Positions 1-6,153 of a DNA stretch of 6,303 nucleotides are shown one piece after another (the stretch's first letter is position 1; the number at the start of each line of letters is the position of its first letter). Origin of the DNA: a gamma proteobacterium symbiont of Lucinoma myriamae (GTDB lineage Bacteria; Pseudomonadota; Gammaproteobacteria; GRL18). The notes beneath the pieces were generated by a model that worked only from the letters and a program-made list of their open reading frames with translations, was not told the DNA's origin and searched no databases. The position numbers and the translations under genes were made by a program. The stretch spans positions 1 through 6,303 of the forward strand of contig JAHXIM010000318.1 in the NCBI GenBank assembly GCA_025655635.1, written 5' to 3'.

Positions 1-28
1 GAGTGAATAGCAGATAAGCGGTATTTAA

Positions 29-47
29 TTAATGCTTTTAACATTAA
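29..47. other. Weak AT-rich inverted repeat downstream of yfjD/corB
   Basis: TTAATG and CATTAA form a perfect 6-bp inverted repeat around a 7-nt spacer, just beyond the stop codon of the leftward gene. It could mark the 3' end of that transcript. The stem has only one G-C pair and no clean T-tract follows it in the leftward direction, so it is not a convincing intrinsic terminator. Nothing else is recognisable in bases 1-55. Confidence 0.2.
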
Positions 48-55
48 GGAATTGT

Positions 56-1345
56 CTAGACATCACTTTCTTTGCTTTCCATTCCCTGGTTAATTTGCGG
101 GTCAATTTTAACTGTTTTGACTATGTTTCCTGTCACTTGTTTTATTTCAATGGGGTAGTTATCAATAAGAACACTGGTACCAGGTTCAGGAATGGAGCGC
201 AGAAACTCCAATATAAGACCATTAATGGTTTTTGCACTATTAGTGGGTAAGTGCCAGCTCATCATACGATTCAGTTCACGGATATTAGCACTGCCGTCGA
301 CTAAAATTGTGCCATCTTCCTGGTGAAGAACCTCTTTCATCAGAGTATCGGCTGGATCTGTTGTAAATTCACCAACAATTTCTTCCAGAATATCTTCCAG
401 GGTCACTATCCCCTGAATATCACCGTATTCATCAACAACAAGGGCTGTGCGGCGTTTATTTTTTTGAAAATTAAGTAATTGCTTATTCAGTGGTGTGGCT
501 TCCGGAATAAAATAACATGGGGCTATAATTTTTTTCAATTCCTCTTTGCCTGAACCTGGGGTTGACACAATAGTAAGTGCTTTTCTTAAATGTATGAAGC
601 CAACTATATGGTCGATATTATGTTCAAAAACTGGCAGCCGGGTGTGTAAGCTGTGAGTCAATTGTTCTAATATATCATCCCAGTCCTCACTCATATCCAA
701 ACCGACAATCTCACTGCGGGCTACCATAATATCTTCTACCCTAACGGCTTCAAGATCTAAAATGTTAAGCAGCATTTTTTGGTGCTTGGCCGGGATCATA
801 GAGCCAGTTTCATTGACTATGGTGCGTAATTCTTCAGGACTTAAGGAGTCATTATTATTCATTTTATGAATACCAAATAATTTAAGTAAACCATTGGTAA
901 TGGTATTAATAAAAAAGACCAGAGGGTAGAACAGCCACATAAGAATTTTAAGTGCATAAGAAGCGGGAAAAGCCAGTCGCTCAGGATATTGAGCCGCATA
1001 CGTTTTGGGAGTCACTTCAGAAAAAATTAAAATAACAAAGGTTAAAGCGCCGGTGGCAATAGCAATACCTGCTTCACCAAAAAGTTTAAAGCCGATTATT
1101 GTGGCAATAGCAGATGCCAGAATATTAACAAAATTATTAAAGATAAGGATTAGGCCAAACAATCGGTCAGGGCGTTCCAGTAATGCACTGGCCATTTGAG
1201 CGCCCTTATGACCGGAGTTAACCAGATGTTTGAGGCGATAACGGTTCAGGCTGACTAATGCTGTTTCAGAGCCGGAGAAAAAACCGGATAATAGTATCAG
1301 CACACCTAAAACAGAAAAAAGAATACTAATAGGAATGTCATTCAA
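56..1345 (-). CDS. yfjD: CorB/YfjD-type CNNM (DUF21)-CBS-CorC_HlyC membrane protein
   Basis: This 429-residue inner-membrane protein belongs to the CorB/CorC/CNNM family, linked to magnesium and cobalt transport or resistance. The N-terminal DUF21/CNNM domain (about 1-180) has hydrophobic segments near 5-25, 62-85, 92-110 and 128-150. It carries the family motifs SGFFSGSETAL (20-30), NNFVNI (70-75) and SEVTPKTYA (109-117), which hold polar residues expected to line the ion site. Paired CBS domains follow (about 203-257 and 283-327, the second with VVDEYGDIQGIVTLEDILEEIVGEF-type features), then a CorC_HlyC domain (about 340-414). Length and domain order are normal. The start must be TTG: the only codon between it and an in-frame TAA at 1349-1351 is GTT, and the next Met (residue 51) would remove the first membrane segment. 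No good Shine-Dalgarno is visible. It lies 27 bp after ypjD, probably in the same transcript. Paralogues of this fold export other cations or polyamines, so the substrate is inferred. Confidence 0.93.
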   Translation of the reverse strand: MNDIPISILFSVLGVLILLSGFFSGSETALVSLNRYRLKHLVNSGHKGAQMASALLERPDRLFGLILIFNNFVNILASAIATIIGFKLFGEAGIAIATGALTFVILIFSEVTPKTYAAQYPERLAFPASYALKILMWLFYPLVFFINTITNGLLKLFGIHKMNNNDSLSPEELRTIVNETGSMIPAKHQKMLLNILDLEAVRVEDIMVARSEIVGLDMSEDWDDILEQLTHSLHTRLPVFEHNIDHIVGFIHLRKALTIVSTPGSGKEELKKIIAPCYFIPEATPLNKQLLNFQKNKRRTALVVDEYGDIQGIVTLEDILEEIVGEFTTDPADTLMKEVLHQEDGTILVDGSANIRELNRMMSWHLPTNSAKTINGLILEFLRSIPEPGTSVLIDNYPIEIKQVTGNIVKTVKIDPQINQGMESKESDV

Positions 1346-1372
1346 AACTTAGTGACCAATAAGAGTCTGAAT

Positions 1373-2176
1373 TTAGACTTTTTGCAGAATAATTTCCAAT
1401 ACTATTTTACTGCCAAAATAAGATAGCATGAGAAAAATAAATCCACCTAAAGTAAAGTGAATAGCTTTTTTACCACGCCAGCCAAAATGCCAGCGACCCC
1501 ATAAAAGAATAGCAAATAATAACCAGGCAACCATTGAGAGTACTGTTTTATGCACCAGATGTTGAGCAAAGATATTATCCAGAAAGATAAAACCACTCAG
1601 AAGTGCCAGTGTGAGTAAAATAAAACCGACTTTTATCATTTGAAAAAGCAGCGTCTCCATACTTTGCAATGCAGGTAGAGAACGTATAAAACCACCGGGC
1701 TTTTTGCTTTTAAGATAACGGGTTTGTACTAACAATAAAATAGCCTGACCCGCAGCAATGGCTAGTAAGCCATAAGCCAGTAGTGATAAAAGAATATGCA
1801 CTTGAAGTTCAAAGCTTTGATTGCTCAGAGCAATATTATGAGGCCAGAATAATTGTGAAAATACTGCAATGCCGGCAGTGGGAAAAATAAAAATACCTAA
1901 AGTTTCAACAGGCTTGCATAATTGAGCAATCAAATAGAGTAATACCACCAAGCATGCGACTAATGAAAAGCTATTGACAAAAGACGGGTTTAAACCGTTA
2001 GCAGTAACGGTATCTGAAAATAGAATAATGGCATGCAGAGACACAGCCAGAAAACCAATTGAGAGGATAGTTTTATCGGGTTCGTCCTGAACAATTTTGG
2101 CATTTAATAAATTATAAATAAGCCAAAAAGTAGAAGCCAGATAGAGAATACCTGTGATAAGTCCTGTAATAAACAT
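1373..2176 (-). CDS. ypjD: YpjD-type inner membrane protein, cytochrome c assembly (CcsA-like) family
   Basis: This 267-residue polytopic protein has about eight hydrophobic segments (near 1-22, 36-55, 70-88, 93-110, 127-152, 178-198, 210-228 and 240-258). It closely resembles E. coli YpjD in length and in its C-terminal half: VHILLSLLAY (126-135), KTVLSMVAWLLFAILLWGRW (210-229), then HFGWRGKKA (230-238) and SYFGSK (252-257). Family members related to CcsA/CcmC carry haem across the membrane. YpjD itself has no established reaction, and the tryptophan-rich WWD signature of true haem handlers is not visible here, although histidines at 48, 127, 206, 209 and 230 could bind a ligand. The ATG start is supported by the homologous N-terminus and by a promoter about 30 bp upstream; the ribosome-binding site is weak. 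It is first in a two-gene operon with yfjD/corB and divergent from ffh, as in enterobacteria. A direct role in cytochrome c biogenesis is unproven. Confidence 0.9.
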   Translation of the reverse strand: MFITGLITGILYLASTFWLIYNLLNAKIVQDEPDKTILSIGFLAVSLHAIILFSDTVTANGLNPSFVNSFSLVACLVVLLYLIAQLCKPVETLGIFIFPTAGIAVFSQLFWPHNIALSNQSFELQVHILLSLLAYGLLAIAAGQAILLLVQTRYLKSKKPGGFIRSLPALQSMETLLFQMIKVGFILLTLALLSGFIFLDNIFAQHLVHKTVLSMVAWLLFAILLWGRWHFGWRGKKAIHFTLGGFIFLMLSYFGSKIVLEIILQKV

Positions 2177-2203
2177 ATAAATTCATCTGTGAGTGATTGC
2201 TAT

Positions 2204-2232
2204 ATAATAGATTGCTTTAATAGTTATAGCAA
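2204..2232 (-). promoter_or_regulatory. Predicted sigma-70 promoter for ypjD-yfjD/corB
   Basis: On the minus strand, TTGCTA (2227-2232) and TATTAT (2204-2209) are separated by exactly 17 bp. They match 4 of 6 and 5 of 6 bases of the -35 and -10 consensus. Transcription would start near 2197, giving a leader of about 20 nt before the ypjD ATG. This is the best leftward promoter in the divergent spacer. Confidence 0.55.
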
Positions 2233-2282
2233 CTTATATAAGGCTAATATTGAGAGACTGTGCATTAATACAAAAAAAATGC

Positions 2283-2311
2283 TTTCTAGTCATAATAATA
2301 GTCACTATAAT
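2283..2311 (+). promoter_or_regulatory. Predicted sigma-70 promoter for ffh
   Basis: A perfect TATAAT (2306-2311) lies 17 bp after TTTCTA (2283-2288), a weak -35 matching 3 of 6 bases. A run of A (2272-2279) lies just upstream and could act as an UP-like element. Transcription would begin near 2318, leaving a leader of about 30 nt before the ffh ATG. The -10 is strong but the -35 is poor, so the exact start is uncertain. Confidence 0.5.
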
Positions 2312-2316
2312 AGACT
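2287..2316. repeat. 12-bp tandem repeat overlapping the ffh promoter
   Basis: TAGTCATAATAA (2287-2298) and TAGTCACTATAA (2299-2310) are adjacent 12-bp units identical at 10 of 12 positions. A partial third unit begins TAGACT (2311-2316). The array covers the end of the -35, the spacer and the -10 of the predicted ffh promoter. It may be an operator-like array, a slippage product or chance in AT-rich DNA. Confidence 0.4.
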
Positions 2317-2349
2317 GTTTTCAAGAATATTTTAAGGTGCATTGAATTT

Positions 2350-3726
2350 ATGTTTGATGGTTTAACGGAACGTCTTGCCAAAACGGTTAAGAGTCTACGT
2401 GGTCAGGGACGCTTATCAGAAGATAATATCAAAGATACTCTGCGTGAAGTTCGTATGGCACTTCTTGAGGCAGACGTTGCCTTGCCGGTGGTTAAAGACT
2501 TTATTGCCCAGGTAAAAGAGCGGGCGATTGGTAAGGAGGTGATTGAAAGCATCTCTCCCGGCCAGGCATTCATAAAAATTGTCAATGATGAATTGGTCAC
2601 CATGATGGGTGAAACCAATAATTCACTGGCACTCAATGTGCAGCCGCCTGCTGTCATTCTAATGGCGGGTCTACAGGGGTCTGGTAAAACCACCAGTGTG
2701 GCTAAATTATCAAAACTCCTCAAGCAGGAAAAAAAATCAGTACTGGTGACCAGTGCTGATGTCTATCGTCCAGCGGCTATTGAACAGCTGGCGACCCTGG
2801 CAAAAGAAGTTGATGTTGAATTTTTCCCTAGCGATATTTCCCAAAAACCAGTCGATATCGGCCTTAATGCCATCGACCATGCACGTAAGAGACATCTGGA
2901 TGTCGTCATTGTAGATACCGCAGGTCGTTTACATATTGATGATGAAATGATGGGTGAAATCAAAGGACTGCATGCGGCCATCAATCCAGCTGAAACCCTG
3001 TTTGTGGTTGATAGTATGACCGGTCAGGATGCCGCAAATACCGCTAAAGCTTTTAATGATGCATTGGAATTAACCGGTATCATACTGACTAAAACTGACG
3101 GTGATGCCCGCGGTGGTGCAGCACTATCCATTCGCCAAATCACCGGCAAGCCCATTAAATTTATGGGTGTTGGTGAGAAAGTAGATGCGCTGGAAGCCTT
3201 TCATCCGGATCGTTTAGCCTCTCGTATTCTGGGTATGGGTGATATCCTTAGTCTGGTTGAAGAAGCGCAACAAAAAGTTGATCATAAAAAAGCAGCGCGA
3301 CTGGCTAAAAAGATCAAAAAAGGTAAGAACTTTGATTTGGAAGATTTTCGTGATCAAATTCTACAAATGAAAAAAATGGGCGGCATGAGCAGCTTGATGG
3401 ATAAATTGCCTGGAGTGAGTGAAATACCTAATCAGGTCAAAGACCAGGTTAATGATAAAGAGCTGGTTAAAATAGAAGCGATCATTAACTCCATGACCCC
3501 GACAGAACGACAAAGGCCTGAATTAATTAAAGGGTCGCGCAAAAAACGTATTACGGCTGGCTCAGGGACTCAAATACAGGATCTCAATCGTCTGTTGAAG
3601 CAATTTAAACAAATGCAGAAGATGATGAAAAAGTTCTCTAAAGGCGGTATGAAAAATATGATGCGCAGCCTGAAGGGACGTATGCCGCCGGGAATGGGCG
3701 GCGGAATGGGCAAGATGCCATTTTAA
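2350..3726 (+). CDS. ffh: Signal recognition particle protein Ffh (SRP54 GTPase)
   Basis: Ffh binds 4.5S RNA and the hydrophobic signal of nascent inner-membrane proteins, then docks with FtsY so that both GTPases activate each other. The 458 residues show the full family layout. The N domain helical bundle is at about 1-95. The G domain (about 96-295) has P-loop GLQGSGKTT (107-115), DVYRPAA (137-143), DTAGR (189-193), TKTD (247-250) and GVGEK (273-277). The methionine-rich M domain (about 325-458) has QMKKMGGMSSLM (339-350), the RNA-binding helix-turn-helix GSRKKRITAGSG (395-406) and a Met/Gly-rich tail (KMMKKFSKGGMKNMM and beyond). The ATG is preceded by AAGGTG (2334-2339) about 10 nt upstream. 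The gene is complete, with no sign of transfer. It probably has its own promoter. No convincing terminator separates it from rpsP, so some read-through is likely. Confidence 0.98.
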   Translation: MFDGLTERLAKTVKSLRGQGRLSEDNIKDTLREVRMALLEADVALPVVKDFIAQVKERAIGKEVIESISPGQAFIKIVNDELVTMMGETNNSLALNVQPPAVILMAGLQGSGKTTSVAKLSKLLKQEKKSVLVTSADVYRPAAIEQLATLAKEVDVEFFPSDISQKPVDIGLNAIDHARKRHLDVVIVDTAGRLHIDDEMMGEIKGLHAAINPAETLFVVDSMTGQDAANTAKAFNDALELTGIILTKTDGDARGGAALSIRQITGKPIKFMGVGEKVDALEAFHPDRLASRILGMGDILSLVEEAQQKVDHKKAARLAKKIKKGKNFDLEDFRDQILQMKKMGGMSSLMDKLPGVSEIPNQVKDQVNDKELVKIEAIINSMTPTERQRPELIKGSRKKRITAGSGTQIQDLNRLLKQFKQMQKMMKKFSKGGMKNMMRSLKGRMPPGMGGGMGKMPF

Positions 3727-3744
3727 ACAATTGTGACTGTTCAG

Positions 3745-3762
3745 CTGACTATTTTAAGTCAG
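3745..3762 (+). other. Hairpin after ffh without a T-tract
   Basis: CTGACT (3745-3750) and AGTCAG (3757-3762) can form a 6-bp stem with a 6-nt loop, starting 18 nt past the ffh stop codon. No run of T follows, so it is not a standard intrinsic terminator. It may protect the ffh mRNA 3' end. The same CTGACT sequence recurs at 3851-3856 in the rpsP leader. Confidence 0.35.
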
Positions 3763-3805
3763 GATAGAAATATACAGAATAATTACAAAAAAATACAAAT
3801 ATTTC

Positions 3806-3834
3806 TTTATCTGAGTGAGTATTTAGAGTAAAAT
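3806..3834 (+). promoter_or_regulatory. Predicted promoter of the rpsP-rimM-trmD-rplS operon
   Basis: TAAAAT (3829-3834) lies 17 bp after TTTATC (3806-3811). The DNA just upstream (about 3783-3805) is A/T-tract rich, like an UP element, and the -10 is followed by a GCCTG discriminator. AT-rich upstream DNA and a GC-containing discriminator are typical of growth-rate and stringently controlled ribosomal promoters. The start would be near 3841, giving a leader of about 130 nt. The -35 is weak, so this call rests on position and context. Confidence 0.5.
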
Positions 3835-3865
3835 GCCTGTCTTTTCTGAGCTGACTTAAGTACCG

Positions 3866-3887
3866 CGAATGAGAATTTAATCATTCG
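3866..3887 (+). promoter_or_regulatory. rpsP leader hairpin
   Basis: CGAATGA (3866-3872) and TCATTCG (3881-3887) form a perfect 7-bp stem around an 8-nt loop, within the predicted rpsP leader and about 85 nt before the start codon. It holds a three-codon reading frame (ATG at 3869, TAA at 3878) with no Shine-Dalgarno, probably meaningless. A role in autoregulation by a ribosomal protein or in mRNA stability is possible but untested. I do not recognise a named RNA family here. Confidence 0.4.
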
Positions 3888-3957
3888 AGGCTTAAATTGA
3901 TTGTCCAGAGTTTGTCTGCTCAGATTAAGTGTTGTTCTGGAACTTATTGAATATATT

Positions 3958-3964
3958 GAGGAAA
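3958..3964 (+). promoter_or_regulatory. Ribosome-binding site of rpsP, fixing its start
   Basis: GAGGAAA lies 8 nt before the ATG at 3973. It supports this ATG over a TTG at 3901 in the same open frame. That TTG would add 24 residues unlike any S16. Confidence 0.7.
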
Positions 3965-3972
3965 TTAGACTA

Positions 3973-4224
3973 ATGGTTACTATACGTCTAGCTCGCGGCG
4001 GTTCTAAAAAACGCCCATTTTATCAGATTGTTGTAACGGATAGCCGTTCTTCTCGTGATGGTCGTTTTATTGAAAAAGTAGGCTTTTTCAACCCTACGGC
4101 TCGCGGTAAAGAAGTTCGTCTTGAAGTGAAAAAAGATCGTGTTGATCATTGGCTTGGTAATGGTGCACAAACTTCAGTTCGTGTTAACACTTTACTTAAA
4201 GAACATACTAAGGCCACTGCTTAA
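3973..4224 (+). CDS. rpsP: 30S ribosomal protein S16
   Basis: S16 is an early-assembling protein of the 30S subunit body that contacts 16S rRNA. The 83-residue product has the normal S16 length and signature: MVTIRLARGGSKKRPFYQIV (1-20), then VTDSRSSRDGRFIEKVGFFNP (21-41), with RVDHWLGNGAQTSVRVNTLL spanning 56-75. The open frame extends upstream to a TTG at 3901, but homology, the GAGGAAA site and a proper Met all place the start at 3973. It is the first gene of the operon rpsP-rimM-trmD-rplS, separated from rimM by 69 bp. The leader upstream contains a stable hairpin. Confidence 0.98.
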   Translation: MVTIRLARGGSKKRPFYQIVVTDSRSSRDGRFIEKVGFFNPTARGKEVRLEVKKDRVDHWLGNGAQTSVRVNTLLKEHTKATA

Positions 4225-4293
4225 GCCTGATTATTGCTCTTGCGACTGACTTTTTGATTAATAGAGTGCTTAAGGTTTATACATAAACATAAT

Positions 4294-4845
4294 ATGTCTG
4301 AAGAAACTAAAGAACTACATGTTCTAGGCAAAATATCAGGCTATTATGGTGTTAAAGGGTGGGTGAAAATTTACTCTTATACCCAGCCTCGAGAAAATAT
4401 TGTTCGTTACAAAGCGTTAAAAATAAAGCTGAGTAACAGACACGGGCAATGGCAGGATATTAGACTCGATAACGGCAAAGCACACGGTAAAGGTGTTGTT
4501 GCACATTTCGAGGGTTATGATAATCGTGAAATTGCAGCCAGCTTAATTGGTGCAGAGTTAGCGACTTATCGTTCAGACTTTAAAGCAGCTTCTAGAAATG
4601 AATTTTACTGGGCAGACTTAATTGGCTTAAGCGCAATTAATCTTGAAGATATTGAACTGGGTCAGGTAAAACGTCTGATTGAAACTGCAGCAAATGATGT
4701 GCTGGTCATCAGTCCAGATCAAAAAGAAGACGCTAAAGCTGAAATTTTAATTCCCTTTGTTCTGGAACACTATGTAAAAAAAGTGGATCTGGAAGCAAAA
4801 ATAATTACAGTAGACTGGCCTGTTAGCTGGAACAAAAGCGAATAG
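4294..4845 (+). CDS. rimM: Ribosome maturation factor RimM
   Basis: RimM binds S19 on the 30S head and assists late 16S processing and head assembly. The 183-residue length matches E. coli (182). The N-terminal RimM barrel (about 7-95) includes VLGKISGYYGVKGWVKIYS (10-28) and GYDNREIAASLIGAEL (74-89). The linker motif EFYWADLIG (103-111), corresponding to the usual YYWxDL, leads into the C-terminal PRC barrel with ANDVLVI (133-139), ILIPFV (151-156) and VDWP (173-176). The ATG fits the family N-terminus, but no Shine-Dalgarno lies at a useful distance; the nearest AAGG (4272-4275) is 18 nt away. This suggests low translation relative to rpsP. It is followed after 47 bp by trmD. Confidence 0.97.
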   Translation: MSEETKELHVLGKISGYYGVKGWVKIYSYTQPRENIVRYKALKIKLSNRHGQWQDIRLDNGKAHGKGVVAHFEGYDNREIAASLIGAELATYRSDFKAASRNEFYWADLIGLSAINLEDIELGQVKRLIETAANDVLVISPDQKEDAKAEILIPFVLEHYVKKVDLEAKIITVDWPVSWNKSE

Positions 4846-4892
4846 AAAGCTGAATAAACTGTAACGAAAGTGAAAATAATGCGCTGCCGAAT

Positions 4893-5666
4893 ATGTTGAA
4901 ACGCATAGATGTGATCAGCTTGTTTCCCGAAATGTTTGAAGCAATTCAATCTGGAGTAACAGGCAGGGCAATACGTAATGGCTTACTTGAGCTGGCGATA
5001 ACCAATCCCAGAGATTTTACTCAGGATAAGCATAAAACAGTTGATGACCGACCTTATGGTGGTGGGCCAGGAATGCTGATGAAAGTACAGCCTCTGAAAG
5101 AAGCCATACTTTCTGTAAAAAATAGTACAAAAAGTAGCAATAAAAGCGCAATAAAAACTAAAGTGGTTTATTTGTCTCCGCAAGGTCAACCTTTGACACA
5201 AACTATTGTCAAAGAACTGAGTGAAAATGAGCAACTGATATTATTGGCTGGACGCTATGAAGGTGTTGATGAACGCCTGATTGAACATTATGTCGATTAT
5301 GAATGTTCGATTGGTGATTATGTTCTCAGTGGCGGTGAATTACCTGCCATGGTGTTAATTGACAGCTTAATCCGCTTGATACCCGGTGCGCTTGGACATG
5401 ATGAATCAGCTGTACACGATTCATTTTATTCCGGTTTGTTGGATCATCCGCATTATACAAGACCTGAAGCTCTTGAGCTTGAAGGGCAAGGTGAATGTGT
5501 ACCGGAAGTACTACTTAGCGGTGACCATAAAAAAATTGAACAGTGGCGTCTCAAACAATCATTAGAACGCACCTGGCAAAGACGTCCTGACTTACTGGAA
5601 GGTCGTCAATTGAGTGAACAGGAGCAGCAGTTGCTGCAGGAATTCATTCAAGAACAGACACATTGA
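4893..5666 (+). CDS. trmD: tRNA (guanine-N1)-methyltransferase TrmD
   Basis: TrmD uses S-adenosylmethionine to make m1G37 next to the anticodon of tRNAs reading CUN, CCN and CGG, which prevents +1 frameshifting. It is an essential SPOUT-fold (trefoil knot) homodimer. The 257 residues (E. coli 255) keep the N-terminal DVISLFPEMF (6-15), DDRPYGGGPGMLM (51-63), YLSPQGQPL (93-101), the knot motifs LAGRYEGVDER (118-128) and SIGDYVLSGGELPAM (139-153), and the loop GHDESAVHDSF (168-178). Arg161 and Asp176 line up with the E. coli catalytic residues R154 and D169. A Lys/Ser-rich stretch at 76-90 is several residues longer than in E. coli. The ATG at 4893 has no clear Shine-Dalgarno, consistent with weak translation. 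Confidence 0.98.
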   Translation: MLKRIDVISLFPEMFEAIQSGVTGRAIRNGLLELAITNPRDFTQDKHKTVDDRPYGGGPGMLMKVQPLKEAILSVKNSTKSSNKSAIKTKVVYLSPQGQPLTQTIVKELSENEQLILLAGRYEGVDERLIEHYVDYECSIGDYVLSGGELPAMVLIDSLIRLIPGALGHDESAVHDSFYSGLLDHPHYTRPEALELEGQGECVPEVLLSGDHKKIEQWRLKQSLERTWQRRPDLLEGRQLSEQEQQLLQEFIQEQTH

Positions 5667-5718
5667 GTTAAACTTTTTATTTTAAAATAGAAACCTGGGT
5701 TCAGGGCCTAAGGTAATC

Positions 5719-5722
5719 GGAG
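5719..5722 (+). promoter_or_regulatory. Ribosome-binding site of rplS
   Basis: GGAG, within ATCGGAGCA, lies 7 nt before the rplS ATG. It is the best-placed Shine-Dalgarno in the four-gene operon. A small CCTG/CAGG hairpin (5694-5705) sits just upstream. Confidence 0.7.
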
Positions 5723-5729
5723 CAAGTAA

Positions 5730-6077
5730 ATGAGTAAGATAATTGATGCTTTAAACGCAGAACAAATGGGACGCGAAGTGCCTAAGTTCGGCCCTGGTGA
5801 CACAGTGGTTGTAAATGTAAAAGTAAAAGAAGGCGAACGTGAACGTATTCAGGCATTCGAAGGCGTAGTCATCGCTGTTCGTAATCGCGGCCTTGATTCT
5901 GCTTTCACTGTCCGTAAGATTTCTTATGGTGAAGGTGTTGAGCGTGTATTCCAGACGTACAGCCAAATGGTTGACAGCATTACTGTTAAGCGTCGTGGTG
6001 ATGTTCGTCGTTCTAAATTATACTATCTACGTGACCGTCGTGGTAAGGCTGCACGTATTAAAGAGAAATTGAGCTAA
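5730..6077 (+). CDS. rplS: 50S ribosomal protein L19
   Basis: L19 sits at the 30S-50S interface and contributes to intersubunit bridges. The 115 residues equal the E. coli length. Hallmarks are KFGPGDTVVVNVKVKEGERE (19-38), RIQAFEGVVIAVRNRG (39-54), FTVRKISYGEGVERVF (59-74) and the very basic C-terminus VRRSKLYYLRDRRGKAARIK (92-111). A small difference from E. coli is Gln rather than Pro in the segment QTYSQMVDSI (75-84). It is the last gene of the operon and is followed 34 nt later by a strong terminator. The clear ribosome-binding site suggests higher translation than the two genes before it. Confidence 0.98.
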   Translation: MSKIIDALNAEQMGREVPKFGPGDTVVVNVKVKEGERERIQAFEGVVIAVRNRGLDSAFTVRKISYGEGVERVFQTYSQMVDSITVKRRGDVRRSKLYYLRDRRGKAARIKEKLS

Positions 6078-6111
6078 GTCTTTCTTTCGCTTTGACAATA
6101 GCTATTATATT

Positions 6112-6148
6112 AAAAAGAGGATACCTGATTCAGGTATCCTCTTTTTTT
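6112..6148 (+). terminator. Rho-independent terminator of the rpsP-rplS operon
   Basis: AGAGGATACCTG (6116-6127) pairs perfectly with CAGGTATCCTCT (6131-6142) around a 3-nt ATT loop. Four flanking A-T pairs (6112-6115 with 6143-6146) can extend the stem to 16 bp. The T-run covers 6142-6148. The matching A-run on the other side would let it work in the leftward direction too. The presumed group II intron begins five bases after the T-run. Confidence 0.95.
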
Positions 6149-6153
6149 ATGTT

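Noticed and set aside
32..250. Rightward open frame of 72 codons opposite the 3' end of yfjD/corB
   Set aside because: It lies antisense to a well-supported gene, has no recognisable domain and no ribosome-binding site.
2180..2208. Second ffh promoter using the plus-strand TATAAT at 2203-2208
   Set aside because: The hexamer overlaps the leftward -10, and no rightward -35 is found at a suitable distance.
2403..2984. Leftward open frames opposite the 5' half of ffh
   Set aside because: They are reverse-strand shadows of the highly conserved N and G domains and show no protein-family features.
3745..3780. Intrinsic terminator for ffh
   Set aside because: The 6-bp stem is followed by mixed sequence with no T-run, so it is listed only as a hairpin.
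3901..3972. Upstream extension of rpsP from a TTG codon adding 24 residues
   Set aside because: The added residues do not resemble S16, and the ATG at 3973 has a good ribosome-binding site and the canonical N-terminus.
5660..5690. Internal promoter for rplS with -10 TAAAAT at 5683-5688
   Set aside because: No -35 hexamer lies at 16-18 bp; the only TTGA-like match is at 14 bp. AT-rich spacers give such -10s by chance.
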